The translations under genes and the position numbers were made by a program. This document shows positions 42,065 to 51,024 of a DNA stretch of 64,000 bases, piece by piece. Under the pieces are notes generated by a model. That model made no database searches, was not told the DNA's origin, and saw nothing but the letters and a program-made list of their open reading frames with translations. Where the stretch lies: NCBI RefSeq assembly GCF_005845215.1, contig NZ_SPHO01000018.1, positions 1-64,000 on the forward strand, read 5' to 3'. Positions within the stretch are counted from its first letter, which is position 1, and every line of letters begins with the position of its first letter. The DNA comes from Clostridium sp. 1001271st1 H5. GTDB taxonomy: Bacteria; Bacillota; Clostridia; Lachnospirales; Lachnospiraceae.

Positions 42065-43276
42065 ATGAAGATAGGGATAATCTGCTTTACGGCAAGGGGC
42101 GCCGGAGTATGCCGCCTGCTGTGCAGCCGGTTCAGGGAATCAGGAACAGAGTGCGCAGGATATGCGCCGCGGCGCTTCTGGAAGCCGGAATGGGAGTGTG
42201 AGGGAATCCTGCCTCAGGACAAGTCCCTTTCAGAGTGGACCGGGTCCATGTTTGAACAGAAAAGGGCGATGGTTTTCATCGGCGCAGCCGGCATTGCAGT
42301 CAGGGCCATAGCGCCCTTTGTCCGGGATAAGATGACAGACCCGCCTGTGGTGGCTGCCGATGAGGCCGGGCATTTCTGCATTCCCCTTTTGTCAGGCCAT
42401 GTGGGGGGAGCCAATGAGCTGGCGGAACAGATGGCGGGCTGGCTGCAGGGCATACCGGTCATAACCACGGCAACGGATGTCAACGGCGTGTTTGCAGTGG
42501 ATGTCTTTGCGGCCCGCAGCGGCCTCTGTATCACGGACCGGGAAAAGGCAAAACAGATTTCCGCCTGGCTGCTGGAAGGCGGGAAGGTAGGAATTTTTTG
42601 CGATGCAGAGTGTAAAGGGGCTGTGGAAACGGATGACCACCGGCGCCTGGGAAAATGCATTGCCGGGCATAATATATGCCGGTATTTTACATGCAGGCAT
42701 AACATATGGATTACATTCCGAAACAGTGAAAGGCCGGCAGCGGTACAGGCCGGGGATGCGGTCCGGGAAACGGAAGCAGCCGGGGAAACGGAAGCAGCCG
42801 GGGAAAAGGAAATGGTCCGGGAAACGGATGCGGTTTTGGAGGGGGCCGTAATACCATCCTTCCTCCGCCTGGTTCCAAAGATGGTCGTGGTGGGCGTGGG
42901 CTGCAGAAAGGGAACTGCGCCGGATGTCCTGGAACGCCGTGTTCTGGAAGCGCTGGAGGATGAAGGCATTGACCTGGCGGCGGTAAAGGCATTGGCCACC
43001 ATTGATATAAAGGCCCGGGAGGAGGCGGTGCTGCAGCTGGCTGGCAGGTATGGATGGGAGCTTCGGACTTTTACATCCGAAGAACTGCAGGCGGTGGAAG
43101 GGGTATTTGAGGAATCCGGGTTTGTAAGGTCCGCGGTGGGTGTGGGAAATGTTTGTGAACGGTCCTGTGCGGCTAGGGGAGGAAGTCTTCTGATACATAA
43201 ACGGGCAGGGGAGGGCGTGACAGTGGCCGCAGCGCTGGAGCCGGTCCGGACGGCTGCTTTCCGCAGTGTTCAGTGA
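42065..43276 (+). CDS. cbiG: Cobalt-precorrin-5A hydrolase
   Basis: The 403-aa CbiG opens the delta-lactone ring of cobalt-precorrin-5A and releases acetaldehyde in anaerobic B12 synthesis. N-terminal GIICFTARGAGVC, IGAAGIAVRAIAPFVRDK and PLLSGHVGGANELAE, and C-terminal VGVGCRKGT and LATIDIKAREEAV, cover the two CbiG domains. Between them (about 235-260) is a low-complexity stretch of ETEAAG-type units coded by an 18-bp tandem repeat, making the protein longer than usual. It is the first gene of the operon, and cbiD follows after about 100 bp with an extra promoter. Confidence 0.92.
   Translation: MKIGIICFTARGAGVCRLLCSRFRESGTECAGYAPRRFWKPEWECEGILPQDKSLSEWTGSMFEQKRAMVFIGAAGIAVRAIAPFVRDKMTDPPVVAADEAGHFCIPLLSGHVGGANELAEQMAGWLQGIPVITTATDVNGVFAVDVFAARSGLCITDREKAKQISAWLLEGGKVGIFCDAECKGAVETDDHRRLGKCIAGHNICRYFTCRHNIWITFRNSERPAAVQAGDAVRETEAAGETEAAGEKEMVRETDAVLEGAVIPSFLRLVPKMVVVGVGCRKGTAPDVLERRVLEALEDEGIDLAAVKALATIDIKAREEAVLQLAGRYGWELRTFTSEELQAVEGVFEESGFVRSAVGVGNVCERSCAARGGSLLIHKRAGEGVTVAAALEPVRTAAFRSVQ
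42765..42835 (+). repeat. 18-bp tandem repeat inside cbiG
   Basis: Units close to GGGAAACGGAAGCAGCCG occur two to three times and encode ETEAAG in the linker between the two CbiG domains. The repeat keeps the reading frame. Confidence 0.8.
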
Positions 43277-43305
43277 TTGCGGGGATGCGCCGGAGAAATT
43301 AGACA

Positions 43306-43334
43306 TTGAGAAATACAGTTGGATATGATATACT
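43306..43334 (+). promoter_or_regulatory. Second promoter, before cbiD
   Basis: -35 TTGAGA (43306-43311), 17 bp, -10 TATACT (43329-43334) in the gap between cbiG and cbiD. The leader is about 40 nt, with no riboswitch. Confidence 0.55.
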
Positions 43335-43379
43335 TTTTTCCATAGTTTAAAAGTCAGATGTTGGACAGCGGGTGATACT

Positions 43380-44573
43380 ATGGGAGATTCGTACATCTAT
43401 AAGAATCAGAAAAAATTGAGATGGGGATACACCACAGGTACTTGTGCGGCAGCGGCTTCCTTGGCAGCTGCCGTTATGTTGTTGCAGGACAGAAGAATGG
43501 AGCAGGTATCCCTGACAACCCCAAAGGGAGTCCGTCTGGACCTGGAGGTGGAGGAAATGGAGACAGGAAAAAAATATGTCTCCTGCGGAGTCAGGAAGGA
43601 TGCAGGCGATGACCCGGATGTGACGGACGGGCTTATGGTGTATTCCGTGGTCCGGATGCCAGGGAAGGATGATGCAGATACCGGTGGGGATTATGTGTAT
43701 GAGGAGGACGGATTTTGCCTGAATTTATCCGGCGGAGTGGGAGTGGGAAGGGTGACACAGGACGGTTTGAGCTGTGAAGTGGGGAAAACCGCCATCAACC
43801 CGGTTCCCAGGCAGATGATATTCAGTCAGGTGGCAGGCGTTTGCAGGGAATCCGGTTTCAAAGGGATTCTTTTCATCGAAATACGTGTACCCGGGGCCAT
43901 TAAGGTGGCGGATAAGACCTTTAACAGCCGCCTGGGAATCCAGGGGGGCATATCCATTCTGGGAACCAGCGGAATGGTGGAGCCCATGAGCGAGACAGCC
44001 CTTCTGGATACCATCCGGCTGGAGCTGAGGCAGAGAATCAGGAAGGGAGAAAAGATTCTTCTGGTGACGCCCGGAAATTATGGCGAGAACTTTGTCGGCA
44101 ACGTGCTTGGCCTTGGCCTCGGGCAGGCTGTGAAATGCAGTAACTTTATAGGCAGTACCATTGACATGGCAGTGGAGGAAGGGGCTGAAGCCGTACTGCT
44201 CATAGGCCACGGCGGAAAGCTCATCAAACTGGCTGCGGGCATTATGAATACCCATTCCTCCTGGGCAGATGGGAGAATGGAAATCCTGGCAGCCCATGGA
44301 GCTGCCTGCGGTGCAGGAAGAGAACTGGCAGAACAGATTCTGGAAGCAGTGACCGTGGACCAGGGGCTGAGCCTTCTGGAAACAGAGGATGGCCTGCGTG
44401 AACAGGTAATGAAGCGGGTGACGGAACGGCTGGAACAGCATTTGAAACGGCGGGCCGGTGAACGCCTGAGGGCGGAGGCCATTGTATTTACCAATGAGCG
44501 CGGAATACTGGGAAAAACCACCGGTGCAGATGATTTGCTTATGTACTTTACGGACAGAACAAGGAATGGATGA
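43380..44573 (+). CDS. cbiD: Cobalt-precorrin-5B (C1)-methyltransferase
   Basis: The 397-aa CbiD transfers a methyl from S-adenosylmethionine to C1 of cobalt-precorrin-5B. The family signature WGYTTGTCAAAASLAA is at residues 16-31, followed by GDDPDVTDG and GNYGENFVGNVLG. Length is normal. It follows cbiG, its substrate supplier, and ends 13 bp before the cbiF-H fusion. Confidence 0.94.
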   Translation: MGDSYIYKNQKKLRWGYTTGTCAAAASLAAAVMLLQDRRMEQVSLTTPKGVRLDLEVEEMETGKKYVSCGVRKDAGDDPDVTDGLMVYSVVRMPGKDDADTGGDYVYEEDGFCLNLSGGVGVGRVTQDGLSCEVGKTAINPVPRQMIFSQVAGVCRESGFKGILFIEIRVPGAIKVADKTFNSRLGIQGGISILGTSGMVEPMSETALLDTIRLELRQRIRKGEKILLVTPGNYGENFVGNVLGLGLGQAVKCSNFIGSTIDMAVEEGAEAVLLIGHGGKLIKLAAGIMNTHSSWADGRMEILAAHGAACGAGRELAEQILEAVTVDQGLSLLETEDGLREQVMKRVTERLEQHLKRRAGERLRAEAIVFTNERGILGKTTGADDLLMYFTDRTRNG

Positions 44574-44586
44574 AAGGCGGAACAAG

Positions 44587-46101
44587 ATGATACATATAGT
44601 AGGAGCAGGTCCGGGCGCAGTTGATTTGATTACGGTCCGGGGACAGAAACTTCTTGCAGAGGCAGATGTGGTTATTTATGCAGGTTCCCTGGTCAACCGG
44701 GAGCTTCTGGACTGGGCCAGGCAGGATGCCAGGATTTATGACAGCGCATCCATGGACCTGGAACAGGTCATGGAAGTGATGGAGCAGGCGGAGAGGGACG
44801 GGCTTACCACGGTGCGCCTCCATACCGGGGACCCCTGCCTCTACGGCGCCATACGGGAGCAGATGGACTGTCTGGATGCCAGAGGGATAGAGTACGATAT
44901 CTGCCCCGGGGTCAGTTCCTTTTGCGGAGCTGCCGCGGCACTGGGGATGGAGTATACCCTGCCCGGCATCAGCCAGAGCGTGGTCATAACCAGGATGGCG
45001 GGAAGAACGCCGGTGCCGGAGCGGGAATCCATCAGGCGCTTTGCGTCCCACGGCAGTACCATGGTGATATTTCTGAGCGCCGGTATGACAGGTGAGCTGT
45101 CCGCAGAACTGATGGAGGGCGGGTATCCGGGGGATACACCGGCTGCCATTGTATATAAGGCAACCTGGCCGGATGAGAAGGTGGTCCGGTGCACGGTAGC
45201 CACCTTAAAGGAGGCGGCACACCGGGAGGGAATCCATAAGACCGCGCTGATTGCAGTGGGAGATTCCGTGGCCCAGAGCAGCTACGAGCGTTCCAGGCTT
45301 TACGACCCTGCCTTCACCACCGGATTCCGTGCCGGAAGGGATGCTGTCTCCGGAAAACAGGAGCCTGGAACACTCTATGTGGTGGGAATGGGACCCGGAG
45401 AGCGAAAACAGATGACAGGACAGGCCCTGGAAGTCATGGAGCAGTGCCAGGTCATTGCCGGATACACGGTTTATGTGGACCTGGTAAGGGGATTGTTCCC
45501 CCAAAAGGAGTTTTTGACCACCGCCATGACCAGGGAGGAGGAACGGTGCCGCAAGGCATTTGAATGCTGCCTGGAGGGAAAGAATACAGCCATGATATGC
45601 AGCGGGGACGCAGGGGTCTACGGAATGGCCGGTCTTATACTGGAACTGGCGGAACAGTATCCAGGCGTCAGCGTCAGGATAGTGCCTGGCATCACTGCTG
45701 CCTGTGCAGGTGCCGCAATACTGGGAGCCCCTCTGATGCATGATTTTGCAGTCATTAGCCTGAGCGACCGGCTCACGCCCCTGGAAGATATATGGAACCG
45801 GGTGGAGGCCGCTGCACGGGCAGGCTTTGTCATATGCCTGTATAATCCGGCCAGCAAGGGACGTCCTGACTATTTCCGTCAGGCATGCGGCAGGATTCTT
45901 AAGTACAGGGCGGGAAATACGGTATGCGGACTGGCTGTGAATATAGGCAGGCAAGGGGAAGGGATGGAGGTCCTTACCCTGGATGAGCTGAAGGACCGCC
46001 AGGCGGACATGTTTACCACGGTTTACATCGGCAATTTCCATACCAGGCAGATTGGGCCCTATATGGTTACGCCGCGAGGTTACAGGTATGAAGGAAAATA
46101 A
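44587..46101 (+). CDS. Fused cobalt-precorrin-4 and -3B methyltransferases (CbiF-CbiH)
   Basis: The 504-aa protein joins two SAM-dependent tetrapyrrole methylases. The first half (about 1-250) is CbiF-like (cobalt-precorrin-4 C11-methyltransferase): VGAGPGAVDLITVRG, LHTGDPCLYGAI and VSSFCGAAAALGMEYT. The second half (about 260-504) is CbiH-like (C17-methyltransferase with ring contraction): VVGMGPGERKQMTG, ICSGDAGVYGMAGL and LYNPASKGRPDYF. The fused enzyme would bring steps 3B and 4 together. The ATG at 44587 is preceded by AGGCGG; an ATG at 44566 is also possible. It overlaps cbiJ by 14 bp. Confidence 0.92.
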   Translation: MIHIVGAGPGAVDLITVRGQKLLAEADVVIYAGSLVNRELLDWARQDARIYDSASMDLEQVMEVMEQAERDGLTTVRLHTGDPCLYGAIREQMDCLDARGIEYDICPGVSSFCGAAAALGMEYTLPGISQSVVITRMAGRTPVPERESIRRFASHGSTMVIFLSAGMTGELSAELMEGGYPGDTPAAIVYKATWPDEKVVRCTVATLKEAAHREGIHKTALIAVGDSVAQSSYERSRLYDPAFTTGFRAGRDAVSGKQEPGTLYVVGMGPGERKQMTGQALEVMEQCQVIAGYTVYVDLVRGLFPQKEFLTTAMTREEERCRKAFECCLEGKNTAMICSGDAGVYGMAGLILELAEQYPGVSVRIVPGITAACAGAAILGAPLMHDFAVISLSDRLTPLEDIWNRVEAAARAGFVICLYNPASKGRPDYFRQACGRILKYRAGNTVCGLAVNIGRQGEGMEVLTLDELKDRQADMFTTVYIGNFHTRQIGPYMVTPRGYRYEGK

Positions 46102-46891
46102 GAGGAACATCCTGCTGTTTGCCGGAACCACAGAGGGAAGGCAGCTGGCTGAGTATCTTCAGGAGGCGGGACAGCCCTTTGTAATCTGTGTGGCCACGGA
46201 TTATGGAAGGGATTTGCTGGAGGATATATGGAAGACGGACCATGCCGGGTGTATGGAAGTACGCCAGGGACGTCTGGACGCAGCGGAGATGGAGCAGATG
46301 CTTTATGAGCTGCAGCCGGCGCTGGTCATTGACGCCACCCATCCCTATGCAGTGGAAGTGACGGAAAACATAAGGAAGGCGTGCTCCAATAGAGCCGGAC
46401 TGCGGCTGATAAGGTGCCTGCGTGAACCGGGAGCAGCTTATATGCCGGATGTGGTCCATGTGCCGGATGTGGAAAGCGCAGCCGCATGGCTGTCCTCTGT
46501 GCCGGGAAATATCCTGGTGACAACGGGCAGCAAGGAGCTGGATGCGTACACTAAAATAGAAAATTACCAGCAAAGGATTTATGCCAGGGTCCTGCCCTCG
46601 GCGGAGGCTGTGGCGCTGTGCAGAAGCCTGGGATTTGAAGGACGCCATATTATCGCCATGCAGGGCCCCTTTTCAGAGGAAATGAATCTGGTGCAGCTCA
46701 GGGAATATGGGTGCGCTTATCTGGTGACCAAGGACGGCGGCGCAGCCGGAGGCTTTGCAGAGAAGATGAGAGCGGCCCAGAAGGCCGGTGCAGCGGCAGT
46801 GGTGATTGACAGGCCGGGCAGCGGAGAAGGCGTATCCCTGGAGGAGATAAAGGGACAGGTAAAGGAGTGGATGGACCATGAAAAGAGATGA
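46088..46891 (+). CDS. cbiJ: Cobalt-precorrin-6A reductase
   Basis: The 267-aa CbiJ/CobK-type reductase uses NAD(P)H to reduce cobalt-precorrin-6A. Motifs are LLFAGTTEGRQLAEYL at the N-terminus, VIDATHPYAVEVTENI and LVTTGSKELDAYT, with the C-terminal VTKDGGAAGGFAEK. It starts inside the end of the previous gene (14 bp) and overlaps the cbiE-T gene by 14 bp, so all are translationally coupled. Confidence 0.92.
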   Translation: MKENKRNILLFAGTTEGRQLAEYLQEAGQPFVICVATDYGRDLLEDIWKTDHAGCMEVRQGRLDAAEMEQMLYELQPALVIDATHPYAVEVTENIRKACSNRAGLRLIRCLREPGAAYMPDVVHVPDVESAAAWLSSVPGNILVTTGSKELDAYTKIENYQQRIYARVLPSAEAVALCRSLGFEGRHIIAMQGPFSEEMNLVQLREYGCAYLVTKDGGAAGGFAEKMRAAQKAGAAAVVIDRPGSGEGVSLEEIKGQVKEWMDHEKR

Positions 46892-48197
46892 ACCATATAT
46901 GGATGATTTAAGACCAATCGTATATCTTGTGGGCATAGGGATGGGAGGAGAAGACCAGCTTACGGGCCGGGCAATGGACTGCCTGGAGGCAGCCCAGGTG
47001 GTGATGGGGGCGGACCGGATGCTGGAGAGCGTCAGCGCCTACACCGACAAAAAGCGGGTGTTTTCAGCCTATAAGCCCAGTGAGATGGTACAGTGGCTGG
47101 GCAGTTTCCGATGGGACGAAGCAGCCCTGGTGCTTTCAGGGGACACTGGTTTTTACAGCGGGGCCGAGGCAGCTGCAAAGGCATTTCTCCGGGAAGGGTG
47201 GGACGTGGAATTTGTTCCGGGCGTGTCCAGCCTGTCCTATTTCTGCGCCAGGTTAGGCAAGAGCTGGCAGAATGTCCATCCGGTCAGCAGCCACGGAAGG
47301 GACTGTGATGTGGTTGCCCATATCCGCAGCTTCAGAAGCTGCTTCATCCTGCTGGGCGGGGCGGGCAGCGTACCGGATTTGTGCCGTCAGCTGGTCAGCA
47401 GCGGAATGAGCAACGTGACCATATGGGCGGGAGAGAACTTTTCATATGAGGATGAGCGCATTGCCTGGGAAATGACGCCTGCAGAGCTTCTGATGGAGGA
47501 CGAGCGCCTTCCCTTTGGAAGTCTGGCCTGTGTGCTGGTGGAAAACACAGAGGCGGCAGAAGGACAGCTTTATCCCCAGGCAGGCCCTGAGGATGACGAC
47601 TATATCCGCGGGCAGGTGCCTATGACAAAAAAGGAGGTCCGCAGGATATCCCTGGAAAAGCTGTGTATCGGCGCCCAGGCCGTGTGCTATGACATAGGAG
47701 CCGGTACCGGCTCCGTGGCAGTGGAGATGGGGATGGAGATACGCAGCCGGGGCGGCAGCGGACAGGTCTATGCCATTGAGCGGAACAGGGAAGCCCTGCA
47801 GCTGATTGAATCCAACTGCCAGAAATTCCACGGAAGCTGGATGGGTTTTCACATTGTGGAAGGCGAGGCGCCGGAAGCTATGAAGGGACTGGAACCGCCT
47901 ACCCATGCATTTATTGGCGGAAGCGGTGGCCATATGCGTGAAATCGTGGCAGCCCTTCTGGAGGCCAATCCCCGTGTGAGAATTGTGGCAAATGCCATTA
48001 CACTGGAGACAGTGGGCGAGATTCTGGCCTGCATGAAGGAATTCGGATTTGCTTCAGCAGAGATTACCCAGGTATGGGCGGCGCCTGTGGATACAGTGGG
48101 AAGCTACCATATGCCCAGGGCCCAGAATCCGGTATATGTGGCAGTCATGCAGGACCCCAAAGAGGACGAGGGGGATTTGCAATGGCAGGAATTATGA
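46878..48197 (+). CDS. cobL: Fused precorrin-6B/7 methyltransferase CbiE-CbiT (CobL-type)
   Basis: The 439-aa fusion has an N-terminal CbiE-type tetrapyrrole methylase (about 10-215; VYLVGIGMGGEDQLTG, LSGDTGFYSGAEAAAK, GVSSLSYFCARL) for C5 methylation. A C-terminal CbiT-type class I methyltransferase (about 235-425; YDIGAGTGSVAVEMG, AFIGGSGGHMREIV) handles C15 methylation and decarboxylation. The product is cobalt-precorrin-8. AAAGGAG lies ten bases upstream. It overlaps cbiA by 16 bp. Confidence 0.93.
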   Translation: MKRDEPYMDDLRPIVYLVGIGMGGEDQLTGRAMDCLEAAQVVMGADRMLESVSAYTDKKRVFSAYKPSEMVQWLGSFRWDEAALVLSGDTGFYSGAEAAAKAFLREGWDVEFVPGVSSLSYFCARLGKSWQNVHPVSSHGRDCDVVAHIRSFRSCFILLGGAGSVPDLCRQLVSSGMSNVTIWAGENFSYEDERIAWEMTPAELLMEDERLPFGSLACVLVENTEAAEGQLYPQAGPEDDDYIRGQVPMTKKEVRRISLEKLCIGAQAVCYDIGAGTGSVAVEMGMEIRSRGGSGQVYAIERNREALQLIESNCQKFHGSWMGFHIVEGEAPEAMKGLEPPTHAFIGGSGGHMREIVAALLEANPRVRIVANAITLETVGEILACMKEFGFASAEITQVWAAPVDTVGSYHMPRAQNPVYVAVMQDPKEDEGDLQWQEL

Positions 48198-49849
48198 TAG
48201 CTGCTCCGGGGAGCGGAAGCGGGAAGACCATGGTGACCTGCGGCCTGCTGGCTCTGCTTAAGAGAAAGGGATATCATCCGGCTGCATTTAAATGCGGCCC
48301 GGACTATATCGACGGCCTGTTCCACCGCAGGGTGCTGGGAGTTGAAAACGGCAATCTGGACAGCTTTTTTGAAACCCCAGCCCATATGAGGCGGAAATTG
48401 CGCCGCAGCATGGAGAGCCATTTTGTGGTGGCGGAGGGGGTCATGGGATATTTTGACGGCCTGGGCGGCGTGTCTGTCCGCGGCAGCTCCTTTGAGATTG
48501 GCCGCCTTCTCGGCCTTCCGGCCATTCTGGTGGTGGATGGGAGAGGGGCCAGCTTGTCCCTGATGGCTTTTATTCAGGGTTTTTTGGAGTATGATGCGGC
48601 GGCAGAAAATGATGATGAGAAAAAAACTCATAATAAATCCTGCGATGACGCCTGCCATGATATGGAATGCGGAGCAGAGACAGAATACAAGATGCAGGAA
48701 GGAAATGAGGAAAAATATCGCGAGAAAAAAACTCACAGAACGGACAGCGGGACTGGGGACCATGCCGGGAGCTCTGGCTGCAGCGTGAATCATGATAAAA
48801 TAAATAACAACATAAAGGGTATCTTTTTCAACCGCATGTCTCCCATGATATATAACCGCATAAAGCCAATGGTGGAGGAACGGTTTCGGATTCCGGTCAT
48901 AGGATACCTGCCTGAACTGGAATTCCTTCAAGTGGGAAGCAGGCATCTGGGACTGGTGCTTCCGGATGAGATAGAGGGAATCAGGGAACAACTGGAGCAG
49001 CTGGCGGACCGGATGGATGAAAATCTGGAATGGGAGCTGCTTTTAAAGATTGCTGCTGATGCAGAGGGCTGGGATGTAAGTGAGGAGGGAAATAAACTCA
49101 CTTCAAATTCCGGATTGGATAATAGGGATAATGGGGCTGAAACCGGGAGCCGGATGCAGCCGGAACCGGGAGCCGGACCGCGTTTCCGCCTGGGAATTGC
49201 CAGGGATGAGGCATTTTGCTTTTATTACGGGGATAATCTGGAAGCCATGGAAGAGGCCGGGGCCCAGCTGGTGTATTTCAGCCCGCTTCATCAGAAGGAG
49301 CTGCCCGGGGGGCTGGACGGAATGATACTGGGCGGAGGTTACCCGGAAAATCATGGCGGGGCGCTGGCTGCAAACAGGTCTATGCGGGATTCGGTGGCTG
49401 CTGCGGCTGCATCGGGAATGCCTGTTCTGGCGGAGTGCGGAGGCTACCTTTATCTTCTGGACAGCCTGGAAGGTGCTGACGGCAGGGATTATCCCATGGC
49501 AGGTGTTTTAAGAGGCCATGGATACAGGGCCGGAAAGACCGGCAGATTTGGATACATAACCCTTAGACCCAATGAAGACCTTCCCTTTCTGCCGGAAGGG
49601 GAGGAGATAAAGGGGCACGAATTTCATTACTGGGACTGCAGGTGCAGGGCGGACGAATTCCGTATGATGGCCCTCAAGCCAAATGGCAGCCGCTGCTGGC
49701 CCTGCATGAGGACAGAGGGGCATGTAATGGCCGGATTTCCCCATCTTTATTATCCGTCCTGCCCGGAATTGGTTCAAAGGTTTGCGGACCAGTGTGTGGA
49801 ATATGGAAAGAAACAAGGTAAGGATTATGGAAAGGGATATGAGCTATGA
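48182..49849 (+). CDS. cbiA: Cobyrinate a,c-diamide synthase
   Basis: The 555-aa CbiA amidates the a and c side chains of cobyrinate with glutamine and ATP. The N-terminal P-loop APGSGSGKTMVTCGLL and the C-terminal class I amidotransferase with LAECGGYLYL (nucleophile Cys) are clear. It is about 100 residues longer than usual. Two low-complexity insertions explain this: about 140-208, charged and with the pentapeptide EKKTH twice, and about 300-330, rich in Asn, Gly and Glu. Neither disturbs a known motif. It overlaps neighbours on both sides. Confidence 0.92.
   Translation: MAGIMIAAPGSGSGKTMVTCGLLALLKRKGYHPAAFKCGPDYIDGLFHRRVLGVENGNLDSFFETPAHMRRKLRRSMESHFVVAEGVMGYFDGLGGVSVRGSSFEIGRLLGLPAILVVDGRGASLSLMAFIQGFLEYDAAAENDDEKKTHNKSCDDACHDMECGAETEYKMQEGNEEKYREKKTHRTDSGTGDHAGSSGCSVNHDKINNNIKGIFFNRMSPMIYNRIKPMVEERFRIPVIGYLPELEFLQVGSRHLGLVLPDEIEGIREQLEQLADRMDENLEWELLLKIAADAEGWDVSEEGNKLTSNSGLDNRDNGAETGSRMQPEPGAGPRFRLGIARDEAFCFYYGDNLEAMEEAGAQLVYFSPLHQKELPGGLDGMILGGGYPENHGGALAANRSMRDSVAAAAASGMPVLAECGGYLYLLDSLEGADGRDYPMAGVLRGHGYRAGKTGRFGYITLRPNEDLPFLPEGEEIKGHEFHYWDCRCRADEFRMMALKPNGSRCWPCMRTEGHVMAGFPHLYYPSCPELVQRFADQCVEYGKKQGKDYGKGYEL
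48616..48734 (+). repeat. Direct repeats flanking a low-complexity insertion in cbiA
   Basis: GAGAAAAAAACTCA occurs at about 48618-48631 and again at about 48722-48735, in the same reading frame (EKKTH). The stretch between encodes a charged linker absent from standard CbiA. Runs of seven A in both copies could be slippage-prone. Confidence 0.7.
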
Positions 49850-50904
49850 CATTGAGGGAAGCAATCGGAACGATTAAGCCCATTGACCAGGCAATCAGGC
49901 GTCAGGCGAAACAGCACTGGGACCAGGTGGCTAAACCATTGGAAAGCCTGGGGGTCCTGGAGGAGGATATCATACGCATCGCGGCAGCTTCCGGCAGCCT
50001 GGCAGTCAGCCTGCATCCCAGGGCCATTGTGGTCATGTGCGGAGACAATGGCGTTGTAAAGGAAGGCGTGACCCAGACCGGCCAGGAGGTAACTGCCATT
50101 GTGGCAGGCAACATGGCACAGGGGAATTCATGCGTCTGCCTTATGGCCAGGCAGGCAGGGGCGGATGTGATTCCTGTGGATGTGGGGATGGCCTGCCATG
50201 AGGCGGTTCCGGGAGTAGTGGACCGGAAGGTGGCGTATGGGACAAAGGACTTTCTGGAGGAACCTGCCATGACCAGGGAGGAAACAGTGAAGGCCATGGA
50301 GGCCGGGGTGAATATGGCCTCAGAACTTAGGAAAAGAGGATATGTGCTGGCCGGCTCCGGGGAGATGGGAATCGGAAATACAACTACCAGCAGCGCCATT
50401 CTTTCCGTTCTTCTGGATATGGACCCTGAGCTGGTGACGGGCCGGGGAGCCGGTCTCACCACAGCCGGTTACAGCCGTAAGGTGCAGGTCATAAGGGAAG
50501 GCATCCGTATCCACAAGCCGTCCGGAGAGGACCCGGTGGACGCGCTGTCCAAGGTGGGCGGTCTGGATTTGGCGGCCCTGACCGGTTTTTACATTGGCTG
50601 TGCTGCCTGCGGTATTCCTGTGGTGCTGGACGGGCTCATAACAGGAGCAGCAGCTTTGGCAGCTGTCAGAATCTGCCCGGATGTAAAGGGATATCTTCTA
50701 GCTTCCCACGTTTCAGCTGAACCTGCCGGGGCATTGGTCCTTGAGGCGCTTGAACTCAAACCCGCCATTTCAGCGGGAATGTGTCTGGGGGAAGGCACCG
50801 GCGCAGCGGCCCTGTTCCCACTTTTAGACATGGCCGCTGCCGTGTATACACAGATGAGCAGTTTTGACGATATCCATGTGGAGGCATATGAACATCTTGT
50901 ATGA
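49846..50904 (+). CDS. cobT: Nicotinate-nucleotide:dimethylbenzimidazole phosphoribosyltransferase
   Basis: The 352-aa CobT activates the lower-ligand base as its alpha-ribotide by exchange with nicotinate mononucleotide. Conserved VVMCGDNGVVKEGVTQTGQEVT, GEMGIGNTTTSSAI and near the C-terminus the catalytic Glu in MCLGEGTGA are present. Length is typical. The start overlaps the cbiA stop by four bases. No bluB or bza lower-ligand gene is in the window, so the base used is unknown. Confidence 0.94.
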   Translation: MTLREAIGTIKPIDQAIRRQAKQHWDQVAKPLESLGVLEEDIIRIAAASGSLAVSLHPRAIVVMCGDNGVVKEGVTQTGQEVTAIVAGNMAQGNSCVCLMARQAGADVIPVDVGMACHEAVPGVVDRKVAYGTKDFLEEPAMTREETVKAMEAGVNMASELRKRGYVLAGSGEMGIGNTTTSSAILSVLLDMDPELVTGRGAGLTTAGYSRKVQVIREGIRIHKPSGEDPVDALSKVGGLDLAALTGFYIGCAACGIPVVLDGLITGAAALAAVRICPDVKGYLLASHVSAEPAGALVLEALELKPAISAGMCLGEGTGAAALFPLLDMAAAVYTQMSSFDDIHVEAYEHLV

Positions 50905-50906
50905 TG

Positions 50907-51010
50907 GAAGATTGGCGCAATAAGAAGATGGATGCAATGAGTAGATTGGCGCAATGAGTAGATTGATGCAACGAGAAGTTTGGTGTATGAGAAGATTGAT
51001 ATAATACGAG
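50907..51010 (+). repeat. Degenerate 16-19 bp tandem repeats between cobT and cobU
   Basis: About six imperfect units resembling AGATTGGCGCAATGAGT fill most of the cobT-cobU gap. They do not encode a conserved peptide. They break an otherwise tightly overlapping operon. Confidence 0.75.
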
Positions 51011-51024
51011 CAGGAGATTAAGGG

